From Apodemus sylvaticus (taxonomy: Eukaryota; Chordata; Mammalia; Rodentia; Muridae): 64,000 nucleotides of DNA. Where the stretch lies: contig NC_067481.1 in NCBI RefSeq assembly GCF_947179515.1, positions 39,533,704 to 39,597,703 of the forward strand, given 5' to 3'. Positions 11,600 to 22,913 of this stretch are shown here, in pieces. A model generated the notes under the pieces. That model ran no database searches. It was not told where the DNA came from and saw nothing but the letters and a program-made list of their open reading frames with translations. The translations under genes and the position numbers were made by a program. The first letter of the stretch is position 1. Every line of letters starts with the position of its first letter.

Positions 11600-11711
11600 T
11601 CTTTTCCCTCAGTTGCCTCTCTGCATTTGGACAGATCCTTTGAATGCCCGCTCAGAAGCTGGGCCGAAGGACAACGCTACAGCGAGAAACAGGGCTCTGC
11701 GATAAGTCCAG
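11600..11711 (+). other. Dusp14: Candidate Dusp14 first exon (non-coding)
   Basis: The segment ends in a strong splice donor, CCAG|GTGAGTAGG, after 11711, immediately 5' of the CpG-dense block. The start is not determinable from sequence; 11600 is a guess. It would splice to the 5'UTR exon near 28.5 kb or directly to the coding exon at 30289. Inferred from donor strength and position only. Confidence 0.5.
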
Positions 11712-11714
11712 GTG

Positions 11715-12085
11715 AGTAGGAATCGGAGCCAGGATGATCCGCCCGCGCCGCAGCGCGCACGCGCTGCGCCCGGAACCCACGCGCGTCGCCGCCGCGGGCC
11801 CGCGCTCGGAAGAGGGCGGCAGCGCGCTGGGAACGCGAGGCGCGCGAGGCCGGCGGGCAGAAGCTGCGAGCCTCTCAGCAGCACGGTCCCGAGATCCGCC
11901 GCAGCAACCCGGACGCTTGGTACGAGGTGCGGGGGAGTGGGGGGGGGGGGGAAAGCCAGAGGGCCTGGGCCCGCGCGACCCTCCGCTCTGAAAACTTTGT
12001 GCGGGTGCCCGGCGACCACGGGGCGCGGGGCGCGAGAGGCTGGGATCCCCGAACCCAAGCTAGTAGGCGCCAGCATGCACCCCGC
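11715..12085 (+). promoter_or_regulatory. Dusp14: CpG island, presumptive Dusp14 promoter
   Basis: This is the only CpG-dense block in the window: many CG dinucleotides, GGGCGG-like boxes, CGCGC runs, no repeats and no TATA box. Such islands mark housekeeping-type promoters with dispersed starts. A second possible donor, ACGAG|GTGCGG near 11935, could end an alternative exon within it. The long open frames on both strands here are a by-product of high GC (few stops). Confidence 0.75.
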
Positions 12086-13045
12086 GACCGGCCCCGCCAG
12101 CCCCTGGAAACACTTGGCTTTTTGCGATGCCAACTACTCAACTTGAGCGTCTCTCCTCAGAGTTAGATTGGTGTACACAGTGCTCACATCTGACTCTTAT
12201 TTCTCCTAAGTATCCTTGCTCTGGAGCGAAGTTGAATTGTGCTGGGCTCGGGGGTAGGGGAGGGAGCCGAGTGCTGTAGCCTCCTTAGGATTGTATAACT
12301 ACCTTGAATTGAAGTGGATGTTGCCAGTGGCATCGGCTAATGTTATGGTTACTGGGCATCTTGGAGGCGAGAGAAGGCGGGGTGCTTTACCAGTAGTCTC
12401 CCGGTCTAATAATACTAAAAACAACACCTCATACTTTCCACTCAGGAGAGCCCTACCGCCGCCGTAGGGTTTGGTTTATGTTTTCTGGTTAGCTTTCGGT
12501 GGAGTTTCTAAGAGATAGGTGCAGACCTGTGCTTTCTCGTTATGTTGATGTAAAAACAGAGGCAACGATTCGGATATTTAACTGACTTTAAAGAAATGTG
12601 GACCAAGAGTTTTAACGCAGTTTCCTGCAATTCTTGCTCCAAAGTACCAACTTTGAAGTTTAATGAGATACCAGAACATGCTCCCTGAGGGCAATGAAAG
12701 GTCAGAGAGGGCAAGGGTCAGAGGTCTGCAGCTGCAGGCCTCAGCTACAAAGCTGGGTCCCTCGACAAATGCAACTCTTTGGGTGTTATATGTATTCTTT
12801 GCAAAGTTGTGTGTTTTAGGGTTGCAACTTGCCATTGTCTTTTGTGGACTCGTAAAAGGGCACTTAATCTCGGTTTCCTTGGGAAACAGGAATGAGGCAC
12901 CCCCAGAATGAGGCACCACCTTTTCCTCACCAGTGACACCTTAAGAATTCACATGAGGTCAGACCCGCTGAGACTTCCCGGGAGGAGGGAGGAGGAGTCC
13001 TGCACAGGCGGCTTGACACATGGGCCCCACTCCTGCCTCCAGCTC

Positions 13046-13052
13046 TGACTCA
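13046..13052. promoter_or_regulatory. AP-1/TRE consensus TGACTCA
   Basis: Perfect 7-mer AP-1 site about 60 bases upstream of a TATA-like box in repeat-free DNA. A 7-mer occurs by chance, so only the clustering gives it weight. Confidence 0.35.
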
Positions 13053-13105
13053 CCTTCTGACGCTTGGGGGAGGAGACTAGCTGCTTGGTATTTTTGGCTT
13101 TCCCC

Positions 13106-13196
13106 CATAAAACGGGAGACAGTTGGCTTCATTCGAGTCTTCTCAGCATCCTTTTCAAGCGCAGCACGGCTGAGCTTTGATACTGGCTGACTGCAG
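13106..13196 (+). promoter_or_regulatory. Dusp14: Candidate alternative Dusp14 promoter and first exon
   Basis: A TATA-like CATAAAAC (13106-13113) lies about 30 bases before a possible start near 13136. A donor of the form CTGCAG|GTATGC ends the putative exon at 13196. The order AP-1 site, TATA-like box, short exon, donor would suit an inducible alternative first exon. No ATG lies in the short predicted exon. Prediction only. Confidence 0.3.
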
Positions 13197-14496
13197 GTAT
13201 GCATTCTGTGAGATCCCTTAATAGATCTACATACAGATTTACTGGGGGTTCCAAGTCTTGGAAATGCTTCAAGACGGATTAAAATTAGGGTTAAAAGAGA
13301 GCTTTTAATTAGGTGTATGCCTTTGCATGAGGAATTTCTTTCTATCTTTCTTTCTTTGTTTTTTTTAATAAGAAGGATTAAAAATATTTTCCCAGCATTA
13401 CAAAAACGACTTGGCTCATTCCGTCTGAAAAATTAGAACTTTACAGATCAGTTCATTGTCTTCCTTGAATCTTCAAAAGAATGGCTGTGTGTATTTCTGT
13501 TGTGTATCGCGTAGACTCCTTCCCAGCATTTTAATAGATGTGTATTTGCATAAGTGATTTGCTAACAATTATTTTAAAGTTGATCTGGTTTATAGCAATT
13601 TGGTTTCTGTCTAGAACAGATAGCATGCTTTTTTAGGTACAACCGATTATAAAATTATGTTAACTCTGACAGCACCATAGTATTTCTCTAAGCAACAGGC
13701 AAAATGATCTTGCAAACAACTTGAAAGTAATTGAATCATTGTGATGCTTGGTTTTACTCCCAGGTGCAAAATGGAAACTTTCCTATTAATACACAAACAT
13801 GCACGACCGACAGCAGAGGATTGGATTGTCTTTGCTCAGAGAAGACACAAGAGGGAGTGGAAGGCAGGGAGAGTTGCTAAAGCAACCGATGGCCTGGGTA
13901 TAAACTTACAGAGCTGGCATTTAAGGTGGTAGCTTCATTATTTATGATAGCTTCACTGAAGTGACACGCAGAAAAGGAAGCCTTAATGAAGGAGGCTGTC
14001 ACGGCTCAGATGGGCAGTGACAGGAAAAGGGTTCATCTGACAGTTTATGTCAGCAGTGCATGACTTTGGATAGCAAACATTTATTAAGTAGTTTTGCTGT
14101 TCTAAAGGCACTGGGCTGAGTGCTGAGGTAGAAGGCAAGTGAGGGTCATGACCCTGAGTAATGGTGGCTTTCGGAGAGGAGCACTCTTTTCCTGGGATCA
14201 GAGTGTGTTTTCCATAGTCGATAAAGGAATAAGCTGAATAGGTAACTTGATGAGTTACTTTAGAGAAAGATGTAAGGTAGCCACGGCCAAGAAGCAGATT
14301 CCAGCTATGGTTCAACACGACCTCCCCTCCTGGCCCCCACTTTTTCAAGACAGTTGATAACTGCACTGACTTGAATAGAAATAATCTCCTTTGTCTATGG
14401 TTTTTACTTCCTAAGCACAGACCTAAACAGCACAGCTGTTCATGCCCCTTTCACCTTTATGCAACATTCTTTTTGGTCTTGTTTGTTTGTTTGTTT

Positions 14497-14629
14497 GAGA
14501 CCATGTCTCTAGTGTAGCCCTGGCTGTCCTAGAACTTGCTCTGTAGACCAGGCTGGCCTCAAACTCACTGAGATCTGCCTGCCTCTGCCTCCCAGCTGCT
14601 GGGATTATAGGCGTTTGCCACACCAGGCT
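14497..14629 (-). mobile_element. B1 SINE (reversed)
   Basis: Near full-length B1 complement with a (GTTT)n poly(A) remnant at its left (14478-14496). Confidence 0.9.
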
Positions 14630-14648
14630 TAGATTTTTCTTTTCATTT

Positions 14649-14700
14649 AAAATATATATATATATACACACATAGATATATATATAAAATAAATAATATG
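14649..14700. repeat. AT-rich simple repeat
   Basis: (TA)n interrupted by CACACATAG, between two SINE ends. Confidence 0.8.
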
Positions 14701-14757
14701 TGAACATATAAATAATTGTGTAAGTTCATGCACTATAGTGTTTGAATTTTTAATTCA

Positions 14758-14966
14758 TATTTTTTATGTGTATGTGGTTTCCAGCTGCAGGTTTGTCTGT
14801 GTACTATATTTGTGTCTGGTGCCCAGGGGAACCAGAAGAAGGCATCAGATCCCTAAGACTAGAGTTAAAGACAGTTGTAAGCTGCCATGTGGAGGCTGGG
14901 AATTGAACCTAGATCCTTTGAAATAGCAGCCAGTGCTCTTAGCTACTGATCCATCTCTCCAGCCCC
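14758..14966 (-). mobile_element. B3 SINE (reversed)
   Basis: B3 complement: TTTGTGTCTGGTGCCCAGG, CTGGGAATTGAACC, and ends CTGATCCATCTCTCCAGCCC. Confidence 0.85.
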
Positions 14967-15309
14967 TGCACTATAATTTTTAAGGATTCATCTATATGTT
15001 GTCTGAGATTGTAGTTGGTTCATTTTGGGGTAAACATTACCCATCAATATCAAATGTTGATGAACATTCTGAGTTGTTTGTAGTCTTGGGCAATTATGAA
15101 TAGTCCTGGGTTAGGAGTGATGCTCTCTTTCTAAAGAAGATATCTCAATTTACATTCCTGCAGTGGTGCCTACCTTGAAGTCTTAGGTCACTGTGTTTGC
15201 TGGTTAACCACAGCAGGCTTGGATATTTAAGTGAATATGTGTTGTGGGGTCAGGAGTTAGTATGGTTCCTGTTGTATAATGCACCAATGTGTTTGTGAGT
15301 TGTTCTCTC

Positions 15310-15471
15310 TGCATGTATATTTGTACACACATGCCTACAAACGGCAGAAGGCATTGGGTCCTCTGGAACAGAAATTATAGACAGTTGTGAGCCATCGGGT
15401 GGGTGCTAGGAATTGAACCAGGGCTCTCTAGAAGATCAGCTAGTGTCCTTAACTACTGATCCATCTCTCCT
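15310..15471 (-). mobile_element. B3 SINE (reversed)
   Basis: B3 complement with GGGTGCTAGGAATTGAACC and CTACTGATCCATCTCTCC. Confidence 0.8.
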
Positions 15472-15514
15472 ACTAATGTGGTTCTGTTTACTCATGCTAA
15501 ATTTTGTGGTTTGA

Positions 15515-15621
15515 GCCAGGTGGGTCTCATACCTTTAATCCCAACAATTGGGAGGCAGAGGCCAACCTGGTATATAGAGTGAGTTCCAGGACAGCCAGAA
15601 ATATACAGTCTGTGTCCCCCT
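15515..15621 (+). mobile_element. B1 SINE
   Basis: B1: AGCCAGGTGGGTCTCATACC, GGGAGGCAGAGGCC and GAGTTCCAGGACAGCC. Confidence 0.8.
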
Positions 15622-15641
15622 CTACACACACACAAAATCAA

Positions 15642-15775
15642 GCCAGGCTGTGGTGGCTAGTGATTGCCTTTAATCTCACCCTGGAGTCAGAGGCAGGCAG
15701 ATCTCTTGAGTTTGAGGCCAAACTGGTCTACAGAGCAAGGTCCAGGACACCCAGGGCTATACAACAAGACAAACA
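15642..15775 (+). mobile_element. B1 SINE
   Basis: Second B1 in tandem with the preceding one, same orientation: AGCCAGGCTGTGGTGGC, then GGCAGGCAGATCTCTTGAG. Confidence 0.85.
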
Positions 15776-16562
15776 AAAACTTCTATGGTTAGGGATGACA
15801 TATACCAGAAACAATTTTCCCACTGTACTTAGTTGAAAAAATACTCAACAGACTTTATTGATTTTATTTGACAATTTATAGTTACAGAAAATTTACCTAT
15901 GCAAAATGAGGTTCTAAAAATAGAAGTCTTTTAAAGGCCTTGAGTGACTCCCAATCCTGGTCCTTGCTTTGTGACCAGCCCTAAAGGTGGAACTCAAATA
16001 TGTGAGGTGGGTGTGAACTCAGACCCAGACTTGGTAAAGAACTCTAAGGACAAGGACGGACACACGTGTGTGTGCAAGTCCCTATGAGGCACATAACACA
16101 GCTGTACACAGCCTTTGCCACAGGAATAGATGACACAGAGTTGTCAATGTAAGCTTTTCTCTCACTCTTCATGTAAATTAAAAGAGAGGCAGTGTAGAGG
16201 CTATTCCATACAGAAATGTCCCTCATTCCCAGCACACTGTTTGTTAGGCTTTGGTATTTGAGTTTGTTGGCTGGATTTAAAGGTAGGGATGTGGGGGGGG
16301 AGGGAGGAAGGAGAGAGATGAAGTTGTCGAGAGACATTGACTAAATTCCAGTCTGTACTGAGTGCCTGTTACATATCCTCTCTACCCTGAGAGCATAGGC
16401 TCTGAGGCCTCCCAGGAGACCCTTCCTCACAGCCAGAGGATGATGAAAGAGTGAGCTCAGGGCTTGTGGAAGCCGCGGGTCCTCTTTCTTTCTACTGGAA
16501 GGCAACTTGGAAAATGCTATAGTACTTTGCTTTCAGTGTCTACTTACATATGCCACAAACAC

Positions 16563-16740
16563 TTTTTAAAATTTATTTACCTTTATTTTATGTGCATTTG
16601 TATTTTTCCTGCCCATATGTCTATGTGATCTTGGAGTTACAAGCACTTGTGAGCTGTCACGTGGGTGAAGGGATCTGAATCCAGCCCCCTTGGAAGAGAG
16701 CATACAGCCCCCTAACAGCTGAGCCGTTTCTCCAGCCCCC
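16563..16740 (-). mobile_element. B3 SINE (reversed)
   Basis: B3 complement ending CTAACAGCTGAGCCGTTTCTC. Confidence 0.8.
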
Positions 16741-17092
16741 ACAAATACATTTTTGCTTGTACAATTTTTTTTTTGTTCGTTTGTTTCAGATTTGGCTTTC
16801 AAGAAAAGACAGCCCTGAGAACAGGATTAAAAAGTATTATCAGACGAGAGAGCCCATTGGCGTGCTTTGATAGCCCCTCAACTCGGCAGCTGCAGCCAGC
16901 CACTTGGCAGTGACTTGTTAGTGAGGCTGGCTCAGCTCATCTGGGTGTGTCAGTGGTGACTCTGACCAGAGAGCACTTCCTGTCCAGTTTATCAGCGTTA
17001 TCTCCTCCTTCCATCCTGTAGTCTCTGGAGGAGGAAAGGGCCCTTTTGAAATCCATGCCCAGTCTGGTCCCAGAAGGATGGCCTATGGTAGT

Positions 17093-17285
17093 TTTTTTTT
17101 TTTAAAGATTTATTTATTTATTTATTATATGTAAATACACTGTAGTTGTCTTCAGACACACCAGAAGAGAGCATCAGATCTCATTACGGATGGTTGTGAG
17201 CCACCATGTGGTTGCTGGGACTTGAACTCAGGACCTCTGGAAGAGCAGACAGTGCTCTTAACCACTGAGCCATCTCTCCAGCCCC
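17093..17285 (-). mobile_element. Full-length B2 SINE (reversed)
   Basis: Little-diverged B2 complement: T-rich A-tail remnant with (TTTA)n, the CTTCAGACACACCAGAAGAG block, and a complete tRNA-like end CTTAACCACTGAGCCATCTC. One of the youngest-looking B2 copies here. Confidence 0.95.
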
Positions 17286-17367
17286 CAGTTGTTTTTTTTT
17301 TAAATTATTTCTTTTATTTATTTTTGAGATTATATTATTGAAGATTTTATTTTTCATGAAGATTTCA

Positions 17368-17490
17368 GTCAGATGTGGTGTCCCACTCCTGTGTTTCTGG
17401 CACTTGGATGGCGGAGGCTGGAGGATCAGAAGTTCCTCTGATAGATAGCAAACTTAAGGCCAGTCAGGAGACCTATCTCAGGAAACAAGA
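17368..17490 (+). mobile_element. Old B1-related SINE
   Basis: Diverged B1: CAGATGTGGTGTCCCACTCC, GGATGGCGGAGGCTGGAGG, ending in CTATCTCAGGAAACAAG. Confidence 0.6.
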
Positions 17491-17609
17491 AGCTCTATAA
17501 AGTCTTCATCCTTTACTGAAATAAGTCTCTACCATGTATTCCATTGTTTCCTCCAACCTATTTATTTTATTACTATTTATGATACAGTCTGTGTGTGTGT
17601 GTGTGTAGT

Positions 17610-17735
17610 CTTACAACAGTCTGTAACCCCAGTTCCAGGTAATCTGATGCTCTCTTCTGGCCTCCTTACATACTAGGTACACACATACCACACACACAAA
17701 GGTGTAGGCAAAACACCCCCACACACACACACACC
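17610..17735 (+). mobile_element. B3 SINE 3' fragment
   Basis: Only the 3' half: CTGTAACCCCAGTTCCAGG, CTCTCTTCTGGCCTCC, and a CACACA-rich tail. (TG)n precedes it. Confidence 0.65.
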
Positions 17736-17821
17736 GATTTCTAAAACTTAAGACAGAAAAATGGAAATTAGTTTGTCAGCACTCTTTTTTTTTTTTTTTG
17801 GTTTTTTGGATTTGGTGTTTT

Positions 17822-17959
17822 CGAGACAGGGTTTCTCTGTATAGCCTTGGCTGTCCTGGAACTCACTCGGTAGACCAGGCTGGCCTCGAACTCAGAGATC
17901 CGCCTGCCTCTGCCTCCCAGAGTGCTGGGATTACAGGCGTGCGCCACCACCGCCCGGCT
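17822..17959 (-). mobile_element. Full-length B1 SINE (reversed)
   Basis: Little-diverged B1 complement from GAGACAGGGTTTCTCTG to GCCACCACCGCCCGGC, with a T-rich tail remnant at 17785-17820. Confidence 0.95.
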
Positions 17960-18745
17960 TTGTCAGCACTCTTAATTTGGTATAAATTCCACAAGTACAC
18001 ATACCCAACACAAACTGTCAGGTATATGATAAATCCTTTAGGGTCAAGGGTCAAGCTTGCGGCTGGAGTTCTTAGGATTCTGATCTGGTCCAATTGCACA
18101 TCAAGGGAAGCTGACCAAGGAGTAATTGCTAACTTTGGAGGGCCTTCTTGTGTACTTAATTCTGATTTACAAACCCCTTTGTCTTCCTTTAAGTAATACT
18201 GTGGGCTTTTGAGGACTGAGATCTTGGGGCCACACCTTCATTTCTCTGGCCCGATTCTTAGGGGACAGTCTCTTTAAATAACTCAGCTTTTCAGCCTTAC
18301 GGCTTTCTCCTGGGACTTTTTGGGAGTCTGTAGAATGGTTGGTGGGCTGTGGTTGGGCCAAGCGGCAAATCATCAGTGCCCAGCTGGCAGCAGGCAGTGC
18401 CGGTCCCACAAGGGTTCCTCATGCTCTCTGTAGAGACTGAAAAAGCCTGTGCAGCTCCATTGCCCTCTGGGAACCCTGGCAGTGGGATAGTGAGCCTCCT
18501 GCCCCTCTGTAGGTTCCAGTGGAGCAGTGGGGAAAGAAATCCTGGATATTGGGTGGCATCTTGTGGTCTACAGGAAGCGAGCTGGAGTTGTTGGGATAGC
18601 ACCTGAAAGTCCGCATTTCTGTCAAGCTTGTGGAGAGGGGCTGTGCTGTTAGCACTGCGACACCCAGGATAGGAAGGGGCAGTAACAAAAGGCATGCGTC
18701 CTGCATCAGGAATCTGGACATGAGGCTCTTGAAAGGCAGTGATGG

Positions 18746-18901
18746 GGGCCGGCAAGATGGGCCAGCAGATAAAGGTGTGTGTGTGCCAAGGCTGATGACC
18801 TGTGTTTGATCCCAGGGCCCCAAGTGGTGGAAAGAGAATCAACCGGCCATGTATGACCCATGGCAAGTGTACACATGCACAATACACAAGTTAAAATGTA
18901 G
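18746..18901 (+). mobile_element. B2-family SINE (B3A-like)
   Basis: GGCCGGCAAGATGGGCCAGC head, CCAAGGCTGATGACCTG, then GTTTGATCCCAGGGCCC. Confidence 0.7.
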
Positions 18902-18999
18902 TTACAAAGAAAAGTAAGGCAATACTGCTGACATACCTAAATGGATTAGAGAAAGAAGCAGGCTCTGTTTTAGTCTGGCAGATGAGTCTCCGGCTGCCA

Positions 19000-19290
19000 T
19001 GATTTGGATGTGCTCCCCTGAGGCTTGGTTTTCAGTGTGGCAGGGTTGGGAGGGTGGAACTTTAAAGATGTGGGGCCTGCCAGAAGGTAATTAGGTCACT
19101 GGGGCATCACACTCAGATTAGGGATTGGTGCTATTTCAGAGTGGGCTCTAAAGAGGGCGGGCAACTGCACAGTCAGCCTGGCTCCTTGTGGGCCTCTGGC
19201 TTCGCATCTTTCCATGTCTCCCGCCTTTGCCATCCTTAGGTTGTGATGCAGCTAAAGGTTGTGAGATGAAGCTGACCATCTGTGGACAGT
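19000..19290 (+). mobile_element. Ancient MaLR-type LTR fragment
   Basis: Resembles old mammalian MaLR LTRs: ATGATTTGGATGTGCTCCCC, GTGTGGCAGGGTTGGGAGG, AATTAGGTCACTGGGG. No internal retroviral sequence. Subfamily not assigned. Confidence 0.5.
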
Positions 19291-19659
19291 CAGCGTCAGA
19301 AACACCGAGTTACATAACCTGGCAGGAGGGGGGCCTTGAGATAAAACCCCAGGTTTCGCCCTGGCTTCTACCATGGGATGTACATCCTGTGTTTTCTGTC
19401 CATAGCACCCAGCCTCTTGCACTTTATCAGAGCAGTGGAAAATGTACTACTGTTTCTCCTTCAGGAACAACTGAGTTCTCAGCGTTGCGGACTGACTTTA
19501 CTCTGCTTTAGTCCTGTGCTCCATCTGCGTCGCTGTAGTGCTGTGTTTGCCTTTGCCATTTGAGTCTCTTAATGCTTTCTCTCACCGTTGTTTTTAGATG
19601 TGTGCCATGCATCATTTTTTCATGATGATCAAATTCTGTGACAATCCTTTTTTATTTTG

Positions 19660-19782
19660 GAACAAGGCCTAATGTAGCCCAGGCTGTCCTCAAACTCACT
19701 GTGTAGTCCAGACCTTCAACTGCTCCTGCCTCACCTGCCAAATCCCAAATGCTATGATTATACACAGGGCCACCACTCTGCT
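19660..19782 (-). mobile_element. Old B1-related SINE (reversed)
   Basis: Diverged B1 complement: CTAATGTAGCCCAGGCTGTCC then CAAACTCACTGTGTAGTCC. Confidence 0.55.
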
Positions 19783-20180
19783 TCCTAGAGAAAGCGTGTG
19801 CCCTTAAGGATCTGTTCGGAGATTCCTGTAGACTAAGAACCCAGACAGACCTGGTGAAGTGGGGATAACTTGTGTTTACTTAATAATGGCTAGGTCCTCA
19901 GTGGGCAATGAAAGTCAGGTGACATGGGGCCTGGGGCTAGGCTCACGCTCAGGTCTTACATACAGTCACTGATCAGCTGGGACTTCCCCTGGACTGTTGG
20001 TTGGACCGCCCACATATAGCCTGATACAGCTGTAGGGCTACTTTAGGCATAGCACCTGGCTCGGGCTAGTCCCAGAAGAGCTGGTTAGAACCTCACCTTG
20101 GAAGCCTCATTTCTGTTAAATTCTTTTTTTTTTATGGATTCATAGTCTATGCTCTTTTACATCCTTTGTGACACTGACAC

Positions 20181-20365
20181 TTTTTTTTTTTTAAGATTTA
20201 CTTTATTATATATAAGTACACTGAGCTGTCTTCAGACACACCAAAAGAGGGCATCAGATCCCATTACAGACGATTGTGAGCCACCATGTGGTTGCTGGGA
20301 TTTGAACTCAGGACCTCTGGAAGAGCAGTCACTGCTCTTAACTGCTGAGCCATCTTTCCAGGCCT
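20181..20365 (-). mobile_element. Full-length B2 SINE (reversed)
   Basis: B2 complement with T-rich tail, CTTCAGACACACCAAAAGAG and CTTAACTGCTGAGCCATC. Confidence 0.93.
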
Positions 20366-20527
20366 GTTAAATTCTTTTTGTTGTTTATTTGTTTTGTTTT
20401 TTTTTTTTGAGGCCTTCCCAAACCTAGGTTTCCAGGGATATCAGCCCCACCCTGGGAAATGTGTCAATATCACATGATATATTAAACAATTCAGTAAACA
20501 CAGCTAGGTGAGAGTCACACTTAAAAC

Positions 20528-20632
20528 TAGATAGGCACAGTGGTACATATCTACAATTCCAACTCTTGGGAGAGGGAAGCAAGATCATGGGTTCAAAGCT
20601 GTGATAGGCTACAATAGATCTTGTCTCAAAGT
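20528..20632 (+). mobile_element. Old B1 SINE
   Basis: Diverged B1: TAGGCACAGTGGTACATATC and CAACTCTTGGGAGAGGG. Confidence 0.55.
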
Positions 20633-20651
20633 TAAAAAAAGATACAGATTC

Positions 20652-20880
20652 TAGCTGGGTGTGGTAGTTTAGGTCTGTAATCCTGGCACCTTGGGAAACT
20701 GAGGCAGAATTGCAATCTCAAGAATTGTCTTGACTTCTAAATGAGTTCAAGGTCATCTTGACCAACTTAGACCATGTCTCAGATGAACAAGGGGCTGAGA
20801 GATCAGCTCAGTGGTAGAGTTCTTGCATGTGTGCTGCTTGCATGTGTGCTGTTTGATTCCCAGGACTCCCCAAAGAAAAG
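20652..20880 (+). mobile_element. B1-type monomer followed by ID element
   Basis: A B1-like unit (AGCTGGGTGTGGTAGTTTAGG, about 20652-20781) is followed by an ID/tRNA-like unit (GAGAGATCAGCTCAGTGGTAG, about 20790-20880) and an A-rich tail. This could be one mixed dimer or two adjacent insertions. Confidence 0.6.
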
Positions 20881-20912
20881 AAATAATTCCAGGTTACCCC
20901 ATAATTACTTAG

Positions 20913-21450
20913 TGTGATGGTTATTTCTGGTTGTCAACTTGATTACATCTGGAATGAACTACAGTACAGAAATGGAAGGCACACCTGTGATCCAGATCTT
21001 GAGGCTGGAAGATAGGTTTCCAACCTGGATCTTGACATGGAGATCTTGAGGCACAGAGGTCATATAAGCTTAGGCCCAGGCTAAATAATATATACCTTTA
21101 ATTCTGGGAGACTGAGGCAAGCAGATCTCTGAGTTTAAGGTCAGTCTTGGACAGAGTTTTAGATCCAGATATGGTGGGACACACCTTTAATCTGGGCCAT
21201 ACCTTCTGCTGGAGGCCTAATAGGGACATTGGAAGAAGGAAGACTCTTTAACAGTTACTTGCCAGCATATCTGTTGAAACCTTCTACAGAAGGCTTGCCT
21301 GGTGGGACTGAGCAACTACTAGAATCTTAGCCTTCCCATCCACAGCTGCCCATTGTTGGGTTAATTAGACTACAGTCTGTAAGTCATTATAATAAATTCC
21401 CTCAATATATAATTTCCGTAAGTTCTGTGACTCTACAGAACTCTAAGACA
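20913..21450 (+). mobile_element. Solo LTR-like rodent repeat
   Basis: A 538-base block starting TGTGATGGTTATTTCTGG and ending CTCTAAGACA (TG...CA termini). An AATAAA-type signal (ATAATAAATTCCC) lies near its 3' end, and a B1-like stretch (GAGTTTAAGGTCAGTC) is embedded. This suits a solitary LTR of a rodent ERV; no coding part is present. Family name not assigned. Confidence 0.6.
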
Positions 21451-21564
21451 CCCAGGTGAATGCACCGTTCATTTTACATAGTTCTTTGCAGTCTTTTATC
21501 TTTGCTCATTGTATCCCAGTGAGGAAGTTCAATGGATTGATCATAGAGGACCAGTGTTTGCTTT

Positions 21565-21669
21565 TGAATCGGTCCCACTCTTTAGCCCACGCTGGCCTGG
21601 AACTCACAGCACTCTTCCTGGCAGTCTCCTGAGTCCTGAGATTACAGGGATGAGAGACTATCCCTGGTT
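21565..21669 (-). mobile_element. Old B1-related SINE (reversed)
   Basis: Diverged B1 complement: CCACGCTGGCCTGGAACTC and CCTGAGTCCTGAGATTACAG. Confidence 0.6.
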
Positions 21670-21704
21670 TAGAGCCAAACGGCTTCAGATTTGTGTATCA
21701 CTAT

Positions 21705-21900
21705 TGACTTTTAAAATTATTTTAGTTTCATGTGCACTAGTTTTGCCTACATATGTCTGTGTAAGAATGTTGGGTCCCTTGGAACTGAAGTTACAGACAG
21801 CTGTGAGCTGCCATGTGGGTGCTAGAAATTGAACCTGGGTCCTCTAGAAAAGTAGCCAGTGAGTGCTCCTTCTTAGCCTCTGAGCCATCTCTCCAACCCC
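21705..21900 (-). mobile_element. B3 SINE (reversed)
   Basis: B3 complement: CATGTGGGTGCTAGAAATTG, ends CTCTGAGCCATCTCTCC. Confidence 0.85.
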
Positions 21901-22164
21901 TATTTTGACTTTTTAGCTCCCCGAGCCTGTCAAATGGAGTAGCCCTCTCTTCCTGTGAGAAGATGTGTTCTATAGTTGCATTTAGCTGGTATCATTCATG
22001 GTTCAGCAGATGTGTCCATAGGACATCAAGGGGACGGTCAGCTGCTCAGTTGGTCGCACTGTATGGGACAGTTGCTTGGCAGCTGTAGCTGTTTCCCACT
22101 CAGGGATTGTGCGGCTGAGCTGGGTGGAGCTATGTAAAGTGTTCTGCCAGTTCTGGGTTTGGTT

Positions 22165-22280
22165 TTCTGAGATGATGCCTCTCTACGTAATCCAGTCCCT
22201 CAGTGCTCACTAGCCTAGGCTGGCCTCAAACCCACTGCAATCCTCCTGCCTCAGCTTCCCACCTTTTGGGATTATAGGCA
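22165..22280 (-). mobile_element. Old B1-related SINE (reversed)
   Basis: Diverged B1 complement: CTAGGCTGGCCTCAAACCC and CTCCTGCCTCAGCTTCCC. Confidence 0.6.
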
Positions 22281-22583
22281 TCTTTAGTTTCATATGTACT
22301 GTATGTATTTGGCTTCATCCAAAAGCACTGTCGTATCATTTCGTTCATCTGGTGGCAAAAGCAAACTGACTCCATCTCCTAGTGCAGACTGTCAAGGTGT
22401 TGCATGCAATCTGCTCATTTCTTACAATTAAGCAACCTGGGAGTGTATTTTTTTCATTTTACTTCAACATGAAATGAAATTCTAACTATAGGTTAGAATT
22501 TTATTCTTAATGTTCTGTCAAGTGGCTCCTTAATGAAAGATTATTGAAAGTGTTATGGTTTTTAGTTTGAGTGAATGGTTTAT

Positions 22584-22716
22584 GCTGAGCGTGGTGGCCT
22601 ACACTTGTAATATAAGCACTTGGGATGTGGACATAAGATGATCAGGAGTTCCAGGTCAACCTCAGCTACAAAGTGTGAGTTAAGGGCTAACCTGGGCTAC
22701 TTGCACTTGTTTCAAG
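22584..22716 (+). mobile_element. B1 SINE
   Basis: B1: TGCTGAGCGTGGTGGCC, AAGCACTTGGGATGTGG and CTAACCTGGGCTAC. Confidence 0.7.
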
Positions 22717-22913
22717 AACAAAGTGACTGTCAACTTTTCAGTGGTGCACATTTGTGAGTGATTTAATAGTGAAAATAAATGAGAAAAGTAACATTTATCA
22801 CAGTGTAGGCTAAAATGCTCGAGTCTCGTTTCTTAAAGAACTAGATAGATGTTTAGCAAAGAGATGGATGAAATGTGACTGCATAGCCTTTTGAGTATAA
22901 AAACGTAAGTTTA

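Larger units (their letters stand above)
1779..11600. other. Intergenic region Tada2a-Dusp14
   Basis: About 9.8 kb without a recognisable protein-coding exon. The content is mostly SINEs, simple repeats, one hAT-type element, one tRNA-Arg relic and unassigned unique DNA (for example about 1780-3240, 5580-7100 and 9800-10190). The open frames here are short and show no coding character. Confidence 0.75.

Noticed and set aside
11609..12146. Overlapping open frames of 144-174 codons on both strands in the CpG island.
   Set aside because: Stop-poor because of GC content; Arg/Pro/Ala/Gly-rich low-complexity translations, several frames open at once, no family resemblance.
20913..21450. Retroviral genes near the LTR-like blocks.
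   Set aside because: All LTR-type blocks here are solitary; no gag, pol or env similarity was seen beside any of them.
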